A DNA stretch of 64,000 nucleotides from Crocinitomicaceae bacterium (GTDB lineage Bacteria > Bacteroidota > Bacteroidia > Flavobacteriales_D > Crocinitomicaceae). The position numbers and the translations under genes were made by a program. Numbering within the stretch: position 1 is the stretch's first letter; each line of letters opens with the position of its first letter. Shown in pieces: positions 16,758 to 28,000 of the stretch. The notes beneath the pieces are model-generated. The model had not been told where the DNA came from, searched no databases, and saw only the letters and a program-made list of their open reading frames with translations. The stretch lies in the NCBI GenBank assembly GCA_029254025.1, contig JAQWYK010000018.1, positions 62,001 to 126,000 on the forward strand, read 5' to 3'.

Positions 16758-18560
16758 TTATTTAATTTGATTAAAATATGCGAAGAGTAACTCTGCTTTA
16801 GAACGTCCAACTACTGACTCAATTTCTTTAAAAGTAGCATTCTTTATGGATTTAAAAGTCTTAAAATGGAGCATCAATTCCTCCTCTGTTTTCGGACCAA
16901 TTCCTTTTACTTGAGATAACTCAGAAACAAAAGCTGACTTGCTACGCTTATTTCGATGGTGCCTTATCCCAAAGCGATGGGCCTCATTGCGCATGTACTG
17001 AATAACCTTCAAGCTTTCACTCTTTTTATCTAAATAAATTGGCAAACTGTCTCCCGGAAAAAATATTTCTTCAAGTCGCTTCGCAATTCCAATAATGGGT
17101 ATTTTACCATACAAACCTAATGATCGCAGTGCATCGATCCCTGCGCTGAGCTGACCTTTCCCTCCATCAACAATTAACAATTGGGGCAAGTCTCCCCCAC
17201 CTTCAAGCATACGTTTATATCTTCTATAAATTGCTTCCCTCATTGAGGCGAAATCATCCGGACCCTCCACGGTTTTAATGTTGAAATGGCGATAATCCTT
17301 TTTACTCGGCTTTCCATTTTTGAAAACAACACAGGCAGAAACTGCATTCGTTCCTTGAAAATTAGAATTGTCGAAACACTCCATGTGAATCGGTAATTCT
17401 TGTAAACGAAAATCCTTTCGAATTTTCTGTAATATCCGTTCAGTATGCACCTCCGGATTTTTTAAACGCTCTTGCTTGTGTTTTTCGAGTTTATAAAATT
17501 TTGCATTTCTTTTGGACAAATCCAATAAATGTTTCTTATCTCCCCGTTGAGGAGCAAAAAAGTGGACGCCATCCATTTCAAGTTCATCCAAACTTTCAAC
17601 AAGCACTTCTTTAGATTGACTATCAAATTGAAGACGCATCTCTGTTAGAACAAATGCAATTATTTCAGATCGAGATTCCGACAACTTCTTCTTGACCTCC
17701 ACAGTATGGCCATGAATAATTGCTCCGTTACTAATTTTTAGGTAATTTACAAAAGCTCGATTTTCGTCGTCCTCCAATGTAATCACCTCTACTTCGTGAA
17801 TAGTTGGAGAAACTACTGTTGACTTCGCTCGATACTTCTCCAGTGTTGTAATCTTGTTCTTAATTAATTCAGCTTCTTCAAATTCGTAATTTTGAGCTGC
17901 CAACTGCATGCGTTCTTTCAGCAGGCGAAGCACTGAAGCAATATTCCCCTTTACAATATGTTCAATCTGTGTAATGTATTCATCATAGTTTGCTTTTGCT
18001 TCCGCACCTACACAAGGCCCTTTGCAATTTCCAATGTGGTATTCCAAACATACTTTAAACCTTCCTTCTCTTATTTTGGTAGGCTGTAGGTCCAACGAGC
18101 ACGTCCTCAATGGAAATAAATCCTTCATTAGCTCCAATAAAGTGTTCACAACCTTAACAGAAGGGTACGGACCGAAATATTTAGATCCATCACGAACGAC
18201 TTTTCGTGTGGTAAAAACACGCGAAAAAGGTTCATTCTTAATACAAATCCAGGGGTATGTTTTATCGTCCTTTAGCTGAATATTATAACGGGGCTTATAT
18301 TTTTTGATTAGGCTATTTTCGAGTAACAATGCATCTGTCTCCGTATCCACAACGATGTAGTGAATATCCACAATTTTGCGCACCAAAACACGTGTTTTCG
18401 CGATATCATGATGCTTTGTAAAATAGGAGGCAACCCGTTTCTTAAGGTTCTTTGCTTTTCCCACATAAATAATGGTGCCCCCTTTGTCAAAATATTGATA
18501 GACCCCTGGTTTTTCAGGAAGAGATTTTAGTTTTTCCGACAGTGGGTTATTGTTCTCCAT
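16758..18560 (-). CDS. uvrC: UvrABC excinuclease subunit C
   Basis: A 600-residue nucleotide-excision-repair nuclease. Order: GIY-YIG endonuclease (PGVYQYF...IIYVGKAKNLKKRV, about 16-45) for the 3' incision; the cysteine-bearing segment with CLEYHIGNCKGPC near 168-180; a UVR motif near 200-240 (RMQLAAQNYEFEEAELIKNKI) for UvrB contact; an RNase H-like endonuclease (CFDNSNFQGTNAV, VDGGKGQL) for the 5' incision; and a C-terminal helix-hairpin-helix (VKGIGPKTEEELMLHF). The length is normal. A start at 18593 adds 11 residues, but a TAACTTTG box sits at 18576-18569, between the two ATGs, so transcripts from it would carry only the inner ATG at 18560. It is divergent from sucA. Confidence 0.96.
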   Translation of the reverse strand: MENNNPLSEKLKSLPEKPGVYQYFDKGGTIIYVGKAKNLKKRVASYFTKHHDIAKTRVLVRKIVDIHYIVVDTETDALLLENSLIKKYKPRYNIQLKDDKTYPWICIKNEPFSRVFTTRKVVRDGSKYFGPYPSVKVVNTLLELMKDLFPLRTCSLDLQPTKIREGRFKVCLEYHIGNCKGPCVGAEAKANYDEYITQIEHIVKGNIASVLRLLKERMQLAAQNYEFEEAELIKNKITTLEKYRAKSTVVSPTIHEVEVITLEDDENRAFVNYLKISNGAIIHGHTVEVKKKLSESRSEIIAFVLTEMRLQFDSQSKEVLVESLDELEMDGVHFFAPQRGDKKHLLDLSKRNAKFYKLEKHKQERLKNPEVHTERILQKIRKDFRLQELPIHMECFDNSNFQGTNAVSACVVFKNGKPSKKDYRHFNIKTVEGPDDFASMREAIYRRYKRMLEGGGDLPQLLIVDGGKGQLSAGIDALRSLGLYGKIPIIGIAKRLEEIFFPGDSLPIYLDKKSESLKVIQYMRNEAHRFGIRHHRNKRSKSAFVSELSQVKGIGPKTEEELMLHFKTFKSIKNATFKEIESVVGRSKAELLFAYFNQIK

Positions 18561-18568
18561 CTTATTCA

Positions 18569-18576
18569 CAAAGTTA
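18569..18576 (-). promoter_or_regulatory. Probable -7 box for uvrC
   Basis: TAACTTTG on the minus strand fits TAnnTTTG and lies 8 bases upstream of the ATG at 18560, implying a very short leader. The -33 element is poor. The box helps decide the start of uvrC. Confidence 0.4.
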
Positions 18577-18724
18577 ACCAAACATTTATTCAATCCGAAG
18601 TTGTGAAAAGATTAAACAAAAGTCTTCTTCAAATGCAAAATGTGGCAATATTTTTATCGGCTACGAATCTGAAAAGTCAACAAAAATTAAATCCTTTTTT
18701 TACGAAGTAACTCATAGAAAATTG

Positions 18725-18732
18725 TAGTTTTG
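18725..18732 (+). promoter_or_regulatory. Probable -7 box for sucA-sucB
   Basis: TAGTTTTG fits TAnnTTTG and lies 24 bases before the ATG at 18757. A T-rich -33 region (about 18693-18701) is only a loose match. The box overlaps the upstream extension of the longest frame and so supports the inner start. Confidence 0.4.
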
Positions 18733-18756
18733 TTCTTCCGAAATTGTACAATTGAT

Positions 18757-21477
18757 ATGGATAAAGTATCGTATATAGGTAACGCAGATGTGAATGCGAT
18801 TGATGAGTTATACAACTCTTTCAAGAAAGACCCTGAAAGTGTAGACATTGGATGGAAAAAGTTCTTCGAAGGTTTTGAATTTGCTCAAACAAACTACGAG
18901 GGAGGTGGTGTACCTGAAAACTTCCAAAAAGAATTTAAAGTAATTAACCTCATAGAGGGTTATCGTTCTCGCGGTCATCTGTTTACGAAAACTAACCCGG
19001 TACGTGAACGCAGAAAATATTCGCCAACGCTAGCAATTGAAAACTTTGGTCTTTCAGAAGAAGATTGGAACACTGAATTTGAAGCTGGAAATGAGATTGG
19101 TATTGGCCGAGCGACACTTCGCGCGATTGTTGACCACCTAGAGGAAGCATATTGCGAAAGTATCGGAATAGAATTCCACTACATTCGTGACCCAGAGCGT
19201 AAGGCATGGTTCATGAACAAAATTGAACTCGACAATCGTCCAAAATTTTCGATCGACGACAAAAAAGACATCTACCAAAAATTAAGTGAAGCGACCTTGT
19301 TCGAACAGTTCCTGCAACGTAAATTCGTAGGTCAAAAAAGGTTCTCTGTGGAAGGTGGAGAAGCCCTTATCGCTGGTCTTGATCGCCTAGTACGCAAAGG
19401 TGCGTCACTGGGTGTTGAAGAATTCGTAATGGGTATGGCCCATCGTGGTCGTTTGAACACACTAGTAAATATCTTCGACAAGGATGTTGAAGAATTATTC
19501 GGTGAATTCGAAGGAAAAGAATTTGATGACGACGATTCATTTGATGGGGATGTAAAATACCATTTAGGTCAAACCAGACACATTGAGGTAGATGGTAAAA
19601 AAGTACAATTAACACTAGCTCCCAACCCCTCACATTTGGAAGCTGTTGATCCAGTAGTGGAAGGAATTGTACGTGCCAAAATTGATGATTACCTGAAAGA
19701 CGAAAATAAAATAGTACCCATTCTCGTGCATGGTGATGCTGCCATTGCCGCGCAAGGTGTTGTATATGAAGTGATCCAAATGGCACAATTGCAGGGATAC
19801 CGAACTGGTGGAACAATACATATTGTAGTGAACAACCAAGTTGGTTTTACAACAAATTATTTGGATGCACGTTCTAGTACGTATTGTACGGATATCGGAA
19901 AAACGACGTTATCTCCAGTCTTCCATGTCAATGGAGATGATGTAGAAGCTGTTGCTCAAACGTTTTTAATTGCCTTAGAGTACAGGCAACAGTTTAATCG
20001 TGATATTTTCATCGACCTACTGTGTTATAGAAAATATGGTCACAATGAAGGAGATGAACCAAAATTCACGCAACCTAAATTGTACAAAGCAATTGCAACT
20101 CACCCTAATCCGCGGGAGATTTATGAAGCTAAGTTAATTCAACAAGGAACTATCGATCAAGCGCATGCTGATGCAGTTTCTACGAACTTAAATACACGCC
20201 TTGAAACTTATTTTGAAGCTGCAAAAAAACAGGAAAAAGTAAATGTCACGAATTTCTTGGGCGACTTATGGAAAGATTTCTCCAGAGGGAAAGAAGAAGA
20301 TTTCGAATATTCTCCAGTAACTGGAGTGCCTGAAAAACGATTGTTAGAATTAGGGAAAAAGTTAGCGACACTTCCCGACGATAAAAAGATTTTCAGAAAA
20401 GTACAGAAGTTATTTCAAGACCGGTTGAACATGTTAGAACATGACAACTTGGATTGGGGAATGGCCGAAATGCTTGCTTATGCAACCTTATTAGTAGAAG
20501 GTCACCCAGTTCGTATTTCTGGACAAGACGTGGAACGCGGAACTTTCTCTCACCGTCACGCTGTGGTTAAGACGGAAGATGATGAAGAAGAAATCATCAC
20601 GTTGAATTTATTGGAAAAAGAACAAGCTGAACTTTCTATTTACAATTCGCTACTTTCTGAGTACGGCGTTTTAGGATTTGACTACGGATATTCGTTGGCA
20701 CAGCCCAATGGACTAACGATTTGGGAAGCTCAGTTCGGTGATTTCATGAACGGTGCTCAGATTATGATTGACCAGTTTATCTCCGCTGGTGAGGACAAAT
20801 GGAATATTCCGTCTGGGTTAGTGATGCTACTTCCGCATGGATATGAAGGACAAGGGGCCGAACACTCTTCTGCACGTTTAGAGCGTTACCTGCAATCGTG
20901 CGGTGATTTAAACATGCAAATTGTTAACGCTACAACTCCTGGGAACCACTTCCATGCGTTGAGAAGACAAGTAAAAAGAAATTTCAGAAAACCACTCGTT
21001 GTTTTCTCACCAAAAATGATACTACGTTATCCAAAAGCGGTTTCTTCGCTGAAGGAATTAGCTGAAGGCGGATTTCAAGAAGTGATTGATGACCCTAAAG
21101 GACTGCACAAAACTGCAACAACGGTTGTGTTGTGTTCCGGAAAGGCATACTACGACTTCATGGAGGAGGCAGAGTCGAGGGGAGTTGATAATATGGCGTT
21201 CGTACGTGTTGAACAACTCTACCCGTTGCCTAAAAATCAGATTGATGCTATATTGGCAAAATATAAAAAAGCTGAAAACATTGTTTGGGCACAAGAAGAG
21301 CCAGAGAACATGGGTGCTTGGACGTTCATGGCAATGAACATGCGCCACATCGACTTAAAATGTGTTTCCATTCCTGCCTCCGCGGCACCGGCAGCTGGAG
21401 CGAAAGAAATACACCTCCGTCGTGTGAAAAAATTATATGAGAACTTATTTCAATATGCAGGTGAGCCTGCTAAATAA
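18757..21477 (+). CDS. sucA: 2-oxoglutarate dehydrogenase E1 component
   Basis: A 906-residue thiamine-diphosphate enzyme that decarboxylates 2-oxoglutarate and passes the succinyl group to E2 in the TCA cycle. Visible family marks: the N-terminal E2-binding segment ([23 protein letters not shown]), [29 protein letters not shown], the cofactor region [14 protein letters not shown] through [23 protein letters not shown], and in the transketolase C-part [15 protein letters not shown] and [15 protein letters not shown]. The length equals that of typical E1o (about 900-930). A longer frame begins at 18730, but a -7 box at 18725-18732 argues for the ATG at 18757. sucB follows after 20 bases in the same transcript; E3 is not nearby. 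Confidence 0.97.
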   Translation: MDKVSYIGNADVNAIDELYNSFKKDPESVDIGWKKFFEGFEFAQTNYEGGGVPENFQKEFKVINLIEGYRSRGHLFTKTNPVRERRKYSPTLAIENFGLSEEDWNTEFEAGNEIGIGRATLRAIVDHLEEAYCESIGIEFHYIRDPERKAWFMNKIELDNRPKFSIDDKKDIYQKLSEATLFEQFLQRKFVGQKRFSVEGGEALIAGLDRLVRKGASLGVEEFVMGMAHRGRLNTLVNIFDKDVEELFGEFEGKEFDDDDSFDGDVKYHLGQTRHIEVDGKKVQLTLAPNPSHLEAVDPVVEGIVRAKIDDYLKDENKIVPILVHGDAAIAAQGVVYEVIQMAQLQGYRTGGTIHIVVNNQVGFTTNYLDARSSTYCTDIGKTTLSPVFHVNGDDVEAVAQTFLIALEYRQQFNRDIFIDLLCYRKYGHNEGDEPKFTQPKLYKAIATHPNPREIYEAKLIQQGTIDQAHADAVSTNLNTRLETYFEAAKKQEKVNVTNFLGDLWKDFSRGKEEDFEYSPVTGVPEKRLLELGKKLATLPDDKKIFRKVQKLFQDRLNMLEHDNLDWGMAEMLAYATLLVEGHPVRISGQDVERGTFSHRHAVVKTEDDEEEIITLNLLEKEQAELSIYNSLLSEYGVLGFDYGYSLAQPNGLTIWEAQFGDFMNGAQIMIDQFISAGEDKWNIPSGLVMLLPHGYEGQGAEHSSARLERYLQSCGDLNMQIVNATTPGNHFHALRRQVKRNFRKPLVVFSPKMILRYPKAVSSLKELAEGGFQEVIDDPKGLHKTATTVVLCSGKAYYDFMEEAESRGVDNMAFVRVEQLYPLPKNQIDAILAKYKKAENIVWAQEEPENMGAWTFMAMNMRHIDLKCVSIPASAAPAAGAKEIHLRRVKKLYENLFQYAGEPAK

Positions 21478-21497
21478 CTTTAATTAAAACAGAGATC

Positions 21498-22766
21498 ATG
21501 TCAGTTTTAGAAATGAAGGTACCGAGTCCGGGGGAATCTATCTCGGAAGTAGAGATTGCTCAATGGTTGGTATCGGATGGCGATTACGTGGAGAAAGACC
21601 AAACAATTGCCGAAGTTGATTCAGATAAAGCAACATTAGAGCTTCCTGCAGAAGCCGCTGGTATCATTACACTCAAAGCAGAAGAAGGCGATGCAGTCGC
21701 AGTCGGACAAGTTGTTTGTTTAATTGACACCGCTGCGGAACGCCCGGCTGGTGCTGCCGCTCCAAAAGCAGAAAGCAAACCTGCTGAAGTGAAAGAAGTA
21801 GCTGAAGAAGCTCCTAAGAAAGAAGAAGTAAAACCAGATCCTGCACCAACTCCGAAAACGGAATCGTATGCAACTGGAACGGCTTCTCCTGCTGCTGCTA
21901 AAATTATGGCAGAAAACGGGGTAAAAGCCAACCAAATAAAAGGAACTGGTCGCGACGGCCGCATCACAAAGCACGATGTTGTTTCTGCGATGGCTGCTGG
22001 ATTTGCTACAGAAAGTACTGCTGGATGGGGTGGAACGCGCGATAAAGAAGCTAAACGTATGTCCATGCTTCGTCGTAAAGTAGCAGAGCGCTTAGTTTCT
22101 GTAAAAAATGAAACGGCTATGTTAACTACTTTCAACGAGGTAGACATGAAGCCCATCATGGACTTAAGAAATAAATACAAAAAACAATTTGCTGAACACC
22201 ATGATGTAAACCTTGGGTTTATGTCCTTCTTCACGAAAGCGTGTACGGAAGCATTGAACTTATTCCCTGCAGTCAATGCACAGATTGATGGAGATGATAT
22301 GATTATGCATAATTACGCAGATATAGGTATTGCTGTTTCTTCTCCAAAAGGATTAATGGTTCCGGTTGTGCGCAACGCGGAGCAAATGTCTCTTGCGGAA
22401 ATTGAAGCGGAAATTAAGCGTTTGGCAATTAAAGCACGTGATGGAAAAATCACTCCAGATGAAATGACAGGGGGAACCTTCACGATTACGAATGGAGGTG
22501 TTTTTGGATCGATGATGTCGACTCCAATCATCAACCCGCCACAATCTGCCATCCTTGGTATGCACAACATCGTTGAGCGTCCAGTAGCAATTGATGGAAA
22601 AGTGGAAATCCGTCCAATGATGTACTTAGCATTATCTTACGACCATAGAATCATCGATGGTAAAGAATCAGTAAGCTTCCTCGTGAAAGTAAAAGAAATG
22701 TTAGAAAACCCAGAAAGAATGATCTTCGGCGGTAAAGACCCGTATGAAGTATTGTTGGGATTGTAG
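21498..22766 (+). CDS. sucB: Dihydrolipoyllysine-residue succinyltransferase (E2 of 2-oxoglutarate dehydrogenase)
   Basis: A 422-residue E2. It has a lipoyl domain at about 1-77 with the lipoylated K44 in [14 protein letters not shown], an alanine/proline/glutamate-rich linker at about 80-128, the peripheral subunit-binding domain at about 129-168 ([26 protein letters not shown]), and the catalytic acyltransferase domain ending with H383 and D387 in [10 protein letters not shown]. The order and length match the succinyltransferase rather than the longer pyruvate E2. It transfers succinyl groups from E1 to CoA and scaffolds the complex. It is cotranscribed with sucA and followed by a perfect long hairpin terminator shared with convergent hflX. 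Confidence 0.96.
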   Translation: MSVLEMKVPSPGESISEVEIAQWLVSDGDYVEKDQTIAEVDSDKATLELPAEAAGIITLKAEEGDAVAVGQVVCLIDTAAERPAGAAAPKAESKPAEVKEVAEEAPKKEEVKPDPAPTPKTESYATGTASPAAAKIMAENGVKANQIKGTGRDGRITKHDVVSAMAAGFATESTAGWGGTRDKEAKRMSMLRRKVAERLVSVKNETAMLTTFNEVDMKPIMDLRNKYKKQFAEHHDVNLGFMSFFTKACTEALNLFPAVNAQIDGDDMIMHNYADIGIAVSSPKGLMVPVVRNAEQMSLAEIEAEIKRLAIKARDGKITPDEMTGGTFTITNGGVFGSMMSTPIINPPQSAILGMHNIVERPVAIDGKVEIRPMMYLALSYDHRIIDGKESVSFLVKVKEMLENPERMIFGGKDPYEVLLGL

Positions 22767-22795
22767 AAGATCCTTTGTAACAAACATAGATTATT

Positions 22796-22841
22796 AAAAA
22801 AACCGTAGGGGCGAAAAATATTTCGCCCCTACGGTTTTTTT
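22796..22841. terminator. Long perfect bidirectional terminator between sucB and hflX
   Basis: The left arm (22796-22816) and right arm (22821-22841) are perfectly complementary over 21 bases around an AATA loop. The stem core is CCGTAGGGGCGAAA, flanked by seven A on the left and seven T on the right, so it can end transcription from both convergent genes. Confidence 0.92.
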
Positions 22842-22857
22842 CGTTTCCTGAATTCCC

Positions 22858-24057
22858 CTAATACAAAAAGTTATGATAAGGATACCGCTCCTGAAAAATG
22901 GATTTTACCTCTTCATAAAGAACAGACTTAAACTCCTCAATATTCTCCTTATGCTCCGCTGAAATGAAAACTACCTTGGTATTGTTCATACGGGCCATCC
23001 ATTGTTTTTGAAGTTCTTCTAAGCTGTAATTCGCTGAGGTTTTTTCTTGAATATCGTCTTCTTCTAATGGAGTGTATGTATAGGCATCAATTTTATTGAA
23101 TACCAAAATTGTTGGTTTATCAGTTTTGTCTATTTCTGCTAATGTCTCATTGACTACCCGATAATGATCTTCAAAGTTCGGATGCGAGATGTCTAAAACA
23201 TGTACCAACACATCTGACTCTCTCACCTCATCTAAGGTGGACTTAAACGACTCTACCAATTGATGCGGTAGTTTGCGAATAAATCCAACCGTATCGGAAA
23301 GTAGAAAAGGTAAATTTTCAATCACTACTTTGCGCACAGTTGTATCAAGGGTAGCAAATAATTTATTCTCCGCAAATACTTCAGATTTACTGATCATGTT
23401 CATGATGGTGCTCTTTCCGACATTGGTATACCCAACAAGTGCCACACGAACCAGCTGACCGCGATTTCCACGTTGAATCGCTTTTTGCTTGTCGATATCT
23501 TCCAGTTTCTTTTTGAGTAAACTGATTTTTTGCTTGATAATACGACGGTCGGTCTCAATCTGAGTTTCCCCAGGCCCACGCATACCGATTCCACCCTTTT
23601 GACGTTCCAAGTGGGTCCACATTCGCGTTAAACGCGGTAACAAATATTCGCATTGTGCTAATTCAACTTGGGTTTTGGCGTGTGATGTACGCGCCCTAGA
23701 TGCAAAAATATCGAGAATCAAATTACTTCTATCCAAGATTTTCATTTCTAGGATACGCTCAATATTACGCAGCTGTGAAGGTGTTAAATCATCGTCAAAA
23801 ATGACCATATCGATCTCATTCTCCACCACAAATTGGCGAACCTCCTCTATCTTACCTGTTCCCAAAAAGGTTTTTGGATGCGGTGTTGGGAGCTTTTGTA
23901 AAAACTTTTTAATGGTTACTGCTCCGGCAGTTTCAGCCAAAAACTCCAACTCATCAATATACTCAAACGCCTGCTGCTCTGTAATATCTTGCGTAATCAC
24001 ACCAACCAGCACAGCGCGCTCTCCAGTCACCCCTTCTGCTATCTTCCCTACTTCCAT
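22858..24057 (-). CDS. hflX: Ribosome-associated GTPase HflX
   Basis: A 399-residue GTPase that binds the 50S subunit and splits or rescues stalled ribosomes in characterised bacteria. The N-terminal HflX domain includes TPHPKTFLGTGKIEE near residues 57-71, which contacts the ribosomal A site, and the coiled linker with GGIGMRGPGETQIETDRR near 155-172. The G domain has G1 GYTNVGKST, G3 DTVGF, G4 NKID and a C-terminal extension. The length is typical for Bacteroidota. Its ATG overlaps the stop of the cytochrome c gene (TAATG), indicating coupling to the two upstream respiratory-type genes, an odd partnership. Confidence 0.95.
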   Translation of the reverse strand: MEVGKIAEGVTGERAVLVGVITQDITEQQAFEYIDELEFLAETAGAVTIKKFLQKLPTPHPKTFLGTGKIEEVRQFVVENEIDMVIFDDDLTPSQLRNIERILEMKILDRSNLILDIFASRARTSHAKTQVELAQCEYLLPRLTRMWTHLERQKGGIGMRGPGETQIETDRRIIKQKISLLKKKLEDIDKQKAIQRGNRGQLVRVALVGYTNVGKSTIMNMISKSEVFAENKLFATLDTTVRKVVIENLPFLLSDTVGFIRKLPHQLVESFKSTLDEVRESDVLVHVLDISHPNFEDHYRVVNETLAEIDKTDKPTILVFNKIDAYTYTPLEEDDIQEKTSANYSLEELQKQWMARMNNTKVVFISAEHKENIEEFKSVLYEEVKSIFQERYPYHNFLY

Positions 24058-24380
24058 TAATTGCGCAATGATTTTACATATTCTACTAGTGCAGGCAACT
24101 CTTCCTCACTAATCAGCGATTGATAGGCAGCCATTCCTTTGTCTGAGCCATAAAGAATCATCTTCCGTATGGCGTCATCTTCTATACTACTTTTCGTTAA
24201 ATCAGGTGCTTGTCCCACCATTCGATCCCCTTTTGGGCCGTGGCAACTTGTGCAATAATATTGAAATACCTTTTCACCGTTGACCTCCCCCGTTTCAGGA
24301 TTAACCATAGACGGTTGCTCACATGAACCAAGTGCTATTAGTCCAGAAACAACAACGAAGAAGACTCCTGCTTTCTTCAT
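24057..24380 (-). CDS. Monohaem cytochrome c lipoprotein
   Basis: A 107-residue class I cytochrome c. The signal peptide ends in a lipobox-like ALGSC (C20), so it should be membrane-tethered on the periplasmic side. The haem site is C43-TS-C46-H47 in YYCTSCHGPKGDRM, and the probable distal ligand is M83 in GSDKGMAAYQ. The GDRMVGQAPDLT stretch is typical of small electron-transfer cytochromes of this type. It lies 12 bases after the four-helix membrane protein gene and overlaps hflX by one base. With its neighbour it may form an electron-transfer pair, but the donor and acceptor cannot be told from the sequence. Confidence 0.9.
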   Translation of the reverse strand: MKKAGVFFVVVSGLIALGSCEQPSMVNPETGEVNGEKVFQYYCTSCHGPKGDRMVGQAPDLTKSSIEDDAIRKMILYGSDKGMAAYQSLISEEELPALVEYVKSLRN

Positions 24381-24392
24381 TTCATGCTCCGA

Positions 24393-24836
24393 TTAGAAAT
24401 ACCCTAAGCCGAGTTCTGGATAGATAAATGGCCAAGGAATAGCAATGAAAATCAAGATCAATCCTAATCCATAATACCGTACAATCAATTTGTGTTTGTA
24501 GCTATCCATGGCGTGATTCTCCGCTTTCTTTCTTCCGGCAGTAATAAACACAATCGCCAACAACATCATTAAGATGTGTTCTACAGCGAAGAAATGATGC
24601 GGAGCTGTTCCTCCTCCGACCCAATCCGAAAAACCTACTTTATCGCCAAAAAAGTACAACACCAATCCAATCAAAAGTTGAATATGCAAGGTCACCATAG
24701 CAAAAAGGTTAATCATTTTATCCTTTTTAGCATATTTACCTGATTTCATATTGGAAAATGCATTCACCAAAGCAATTACTAATAAAAGTAACGCGATGTA
24801 TCTCAATCCTGAATGCGCATGTACTAATCCTGTCAT
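24393..24836 (-). CDS. Four-helix membrane protein with conserved-looking histidines (cytochrome b-like)
   Basis: A 147-residue integral membrane protein with four hydrophobic segments at about 9-27, 45-63, 78-98 and 119-138. Histidines sit at or near helix ends: H6 and H8 in LVHAHSGLRY, H51 in TLHIQLL, and HHFFAVEH at about 79-86. Such a pattern could bind haem, and proteins like this are sometimes called cytochrome B in Bacteroidota annotation, but I cannot verify ligation. It heads the unit with the cytochrome c lipoprotein and hflX. A TAATTTTG box at 24858-24851 on this strand may be the -7 element. The function is not established. Confidence 0.7.
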   Translation of the reverse strand: MTGLVHAHSGLRYIALLLLVIALVNAFSNMKSGKYAKKDKMINLFAMVTLHIQLLIGLVLYFFGDKVGFSDWVGGGTAPHHFFAVEHILMMLLAIVFITAGRKKAENHAMDSYKHKLIVRYYGLGLILIFIAIPWPFIYPELGLGYF

Positions 24837-25007
24837 AATTCAATTTTTCCCAAAATTAGCTTTTTTTTCTTCATCTAGTTTGAAAATTGAATATTAAGCC
24901 TAATCATCCCCCGAATTTTTCAGCAGGTGGTGAAAGACTTTTGACGTTCCGACTTAACAACTATCAACTAAATTCATTACTTTCGACCTCATAAATACGC
25001 TCGACAC

Positions 25008-28000
25008 ATGCATACATCTAGGTCCCTTACAGTCGTTTTTACATTCTTCACGCTCGTTTCCTTTGGCCAATTACCTGTTCCAACAAATGGAGTCAAGGAT
25101 TCCAAAGCTGAAATTATCGCCTTAAAAAATGCGCGAATCATTGTTTCCTCAGAGAAAATCATTGAAAATGGAACTTTAATTATTCAAAAAGGACGAATTA
25201 CGCAAGTTGGCGCGCTCGTCACGATTCCAAAAGGAGCAGTTGTAATTGACATGACGAATAAAACCATTGTTCCAGCGTTCATTGAAAGCTACTCAAACAT
25301 TGGGTTGCAGGACCCACAAAAAGCCCCTTACAACCCACGGCCTCAGTTGGAATCGAATAAAAATGGCCCATTTTATTGGAATGAATCTATTCAACCAGAA
25401 GTAAATGCTGCTGAATTATTTAAAGTGGATGCCAAATCTGCCAAAAAAATGCAGGAAATGGGATTTGGAATTGCCATAACGCATGTTCAAAATGGTATTA
25501 TGCGAGGTACAGGAGCAGCAGTCGCGTTAGGAAATATTCTCGATCATCAAGCTGTAGTGAGTAATGAAGTCGGTGCGTTTTTCTCTTTTAAAACAGGGAA
25601 TTCTCGTCAAACGTATCCGAGTTCTCAAATGGGTTCGATTGCTTTATTCCGCCAAGCTATGTATGACGCCGAATGGTATAAAAACCATGCAAAGGGCGCA
25701 GTGAATCTATCTTTAGAGGCGATTAATAAACAAAAAGAGGGATACCTCGTTTTTGAAGTAGATGATCAGCTCGAGGCACTTCGCGTGAGCAAGTTGGCGG
25801 ACGAATTTAACGTGCAGTTCACAGTAGTTGGAGCCGGAAATGAATACGAGCGTATCAATAAATTTAAAGACAAAAAAATAACGTTCGTTATTCCTATTGA
25901 TTTCCCAGAAGCGTATGACGTAAAAGATCCTTTTGTTTCACGTCAAATTCCGTTGAGTGATTTAAAGCATTGGGAATTAGCTCCGTCTAATCCATATTTC
26001 TTAGCAAAGAATGACATGGAGTTTGCAATTACTTCGAAAGGCCATCAAAAAGCCAGTGATTTCTGGAAACACCTACATTTGGCCATAGCTAGAGGACTAG
26101 CTCCAGAACAAGCCCTAAAAGGGTTAACCGAAACTCCTGCTCAATTATTCGGGCTCGAAGATTTCGGTACCCTTGAAGAAGGAAAATGTGCAAGCTTCTC
26201 CGTATTCGACAAACATCCTTTCCTGCATACGGATGCTACAATCCTTGAATCTTGGACATTGGGCGAACAACTCATTTTGAACAAACAAATGGTAATGGAT
26301 ATTCGTGGCCGTTACAACCTAAATATCGACGGTGACATCTATTCCATTAAAATTGAAGGATCGAAAAGCAAACCGTCAGGTACCATTCAATTTATTGGTA
26401 AGAAATTAGATTCTGTGACCAATACACTGAAAAACGATACCGTCAATGGAAAAGCATTCATTGCTATTGATGGACATGATGTAAGCATTCACTTTAACCT
26501 GCACACTGAAAAACAAAATGGAGCATTCACGCTTCATGGAAAGTTCACAGAAAAACTAGGGGTTTTTGAAGGACAAGGTCAACTTCCGAATGGAAAATGG
26601 GCACGTTGGTCAGGTATCAAAAATGAAAAGCCAGATACGTCAAAGGATAAAGATGCTAAAATAGTACTAGACACATTGTCACAGCGTATGATTTGGTACC
26701 CGAATATGGCGTTCGGAGATACAATTCTTCCTGCAAAGCAAACTTATGTTTTGCGCAACGCTACTGTGTGGACCAATGAAAAAGAAGGAATCCTTAAAGA
26801 TGCTAACGTGATCATTAAAGACGGAAAAATCGATTATGTTGGAAGCGCTAATTTTAGTATACCAGCTGGAGCGATTGAAATTAATGCGAAAGGTATGCAT
26901 ATCACCTCTGGAATCATCGACGAACATTCCCACATCGCCATCAGTAAAGGTGTGAATGAAGGTGGTCAATCCAATTCCGCGGAAGTAAGTATTGGACATG
27001 TGGTTCGAGATAACGACATTAATATTTACAGACAATTAAGTGGTGGAGTAACAGCTGCACAATTATTGCATGGATCAGCAAACGCGATTGGTGGGCAATC
27101 TGCTCTGATTAAATTAAAATGGGGATCTGCTCCAGAAGATATGTTAATCCCAGACGCTCCCAAATTCGTGAAATTTGCCCTAGGTGAAAATGTGAAACAG
27201 GCCAACTGGGGAGATTACAATACTGTTCGTTTTCCACAAACACGAATGGGAGTTGAGCAAGTATTCTATGATGCATTTATTCGTGCCAGAGAGTACGAGA
27301 AACGCTGGAAAGAATACGAGTCGTTATCTCCCAAACAACGTGAAAAACAAAATATTTGCCCACCAGCGCGGGACCTCGAATTGGAAGCCATGTTAGAAAT
27401 TGCTAACAGTGAGCGTTTTATTTCGTGTCACAGTTATGTGCAAAGTGAAATCAATATGTTGATGCATGTTGCGGATTCCATGGGATTTACAGTGAATACT
27501 TTTACACACATCTTAGAAGGCTATAAGCTTGCAGATAAAATGGCAAAACATGGAGCTGGAGGAAGTACGTTCTCCGACTGGTGGGCCTACAAATACGAAG
27601 TGAATGATGCTATTCCACACAATGCATCACTCATGCATGAACAAGGCGTCGTAGTTGCCATCAATTCAGACGATGCAGAAATGGCGCGTCGCTTGAATCA
27701 AGAGGCTGCAAAAGCAGTGAAGTATGGTGGTGTATCTGAGGAGGAGGCATGGAAAATGGTTACTCTTAATCCTGCAAAACTATTGCACCTCGACGACCGC
27801 ATGGGAAGTATAAAAGTGGGGAAAGATGCCGATATCGTGATTTGGACAGATAACCCATTGACCTTGAACGCTAGAGCAGTACGCGTATTTATTGATGGTG
27901 AATCCATTTACGATTATCAAACGGATGAAATTCGTCGCCACCTCAACCGAGAGGAGCGCGCGCGCATCATTAATAAAATGTTGGACGATAACCAAAAAGG

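Noticed and set aside
19367-19839. Antisense frames over sucA
   Set aside because: These lie opposite strongly conserved sucA sequence and have the composition of shadow frames.
21584-22276. Long antisense frame of 230 codons over sucB
   Set aside because: It is a shadow of the alanine/glutamate-rich sucB sequence, with low-complexity serine/alanine composition and no family resemblance.
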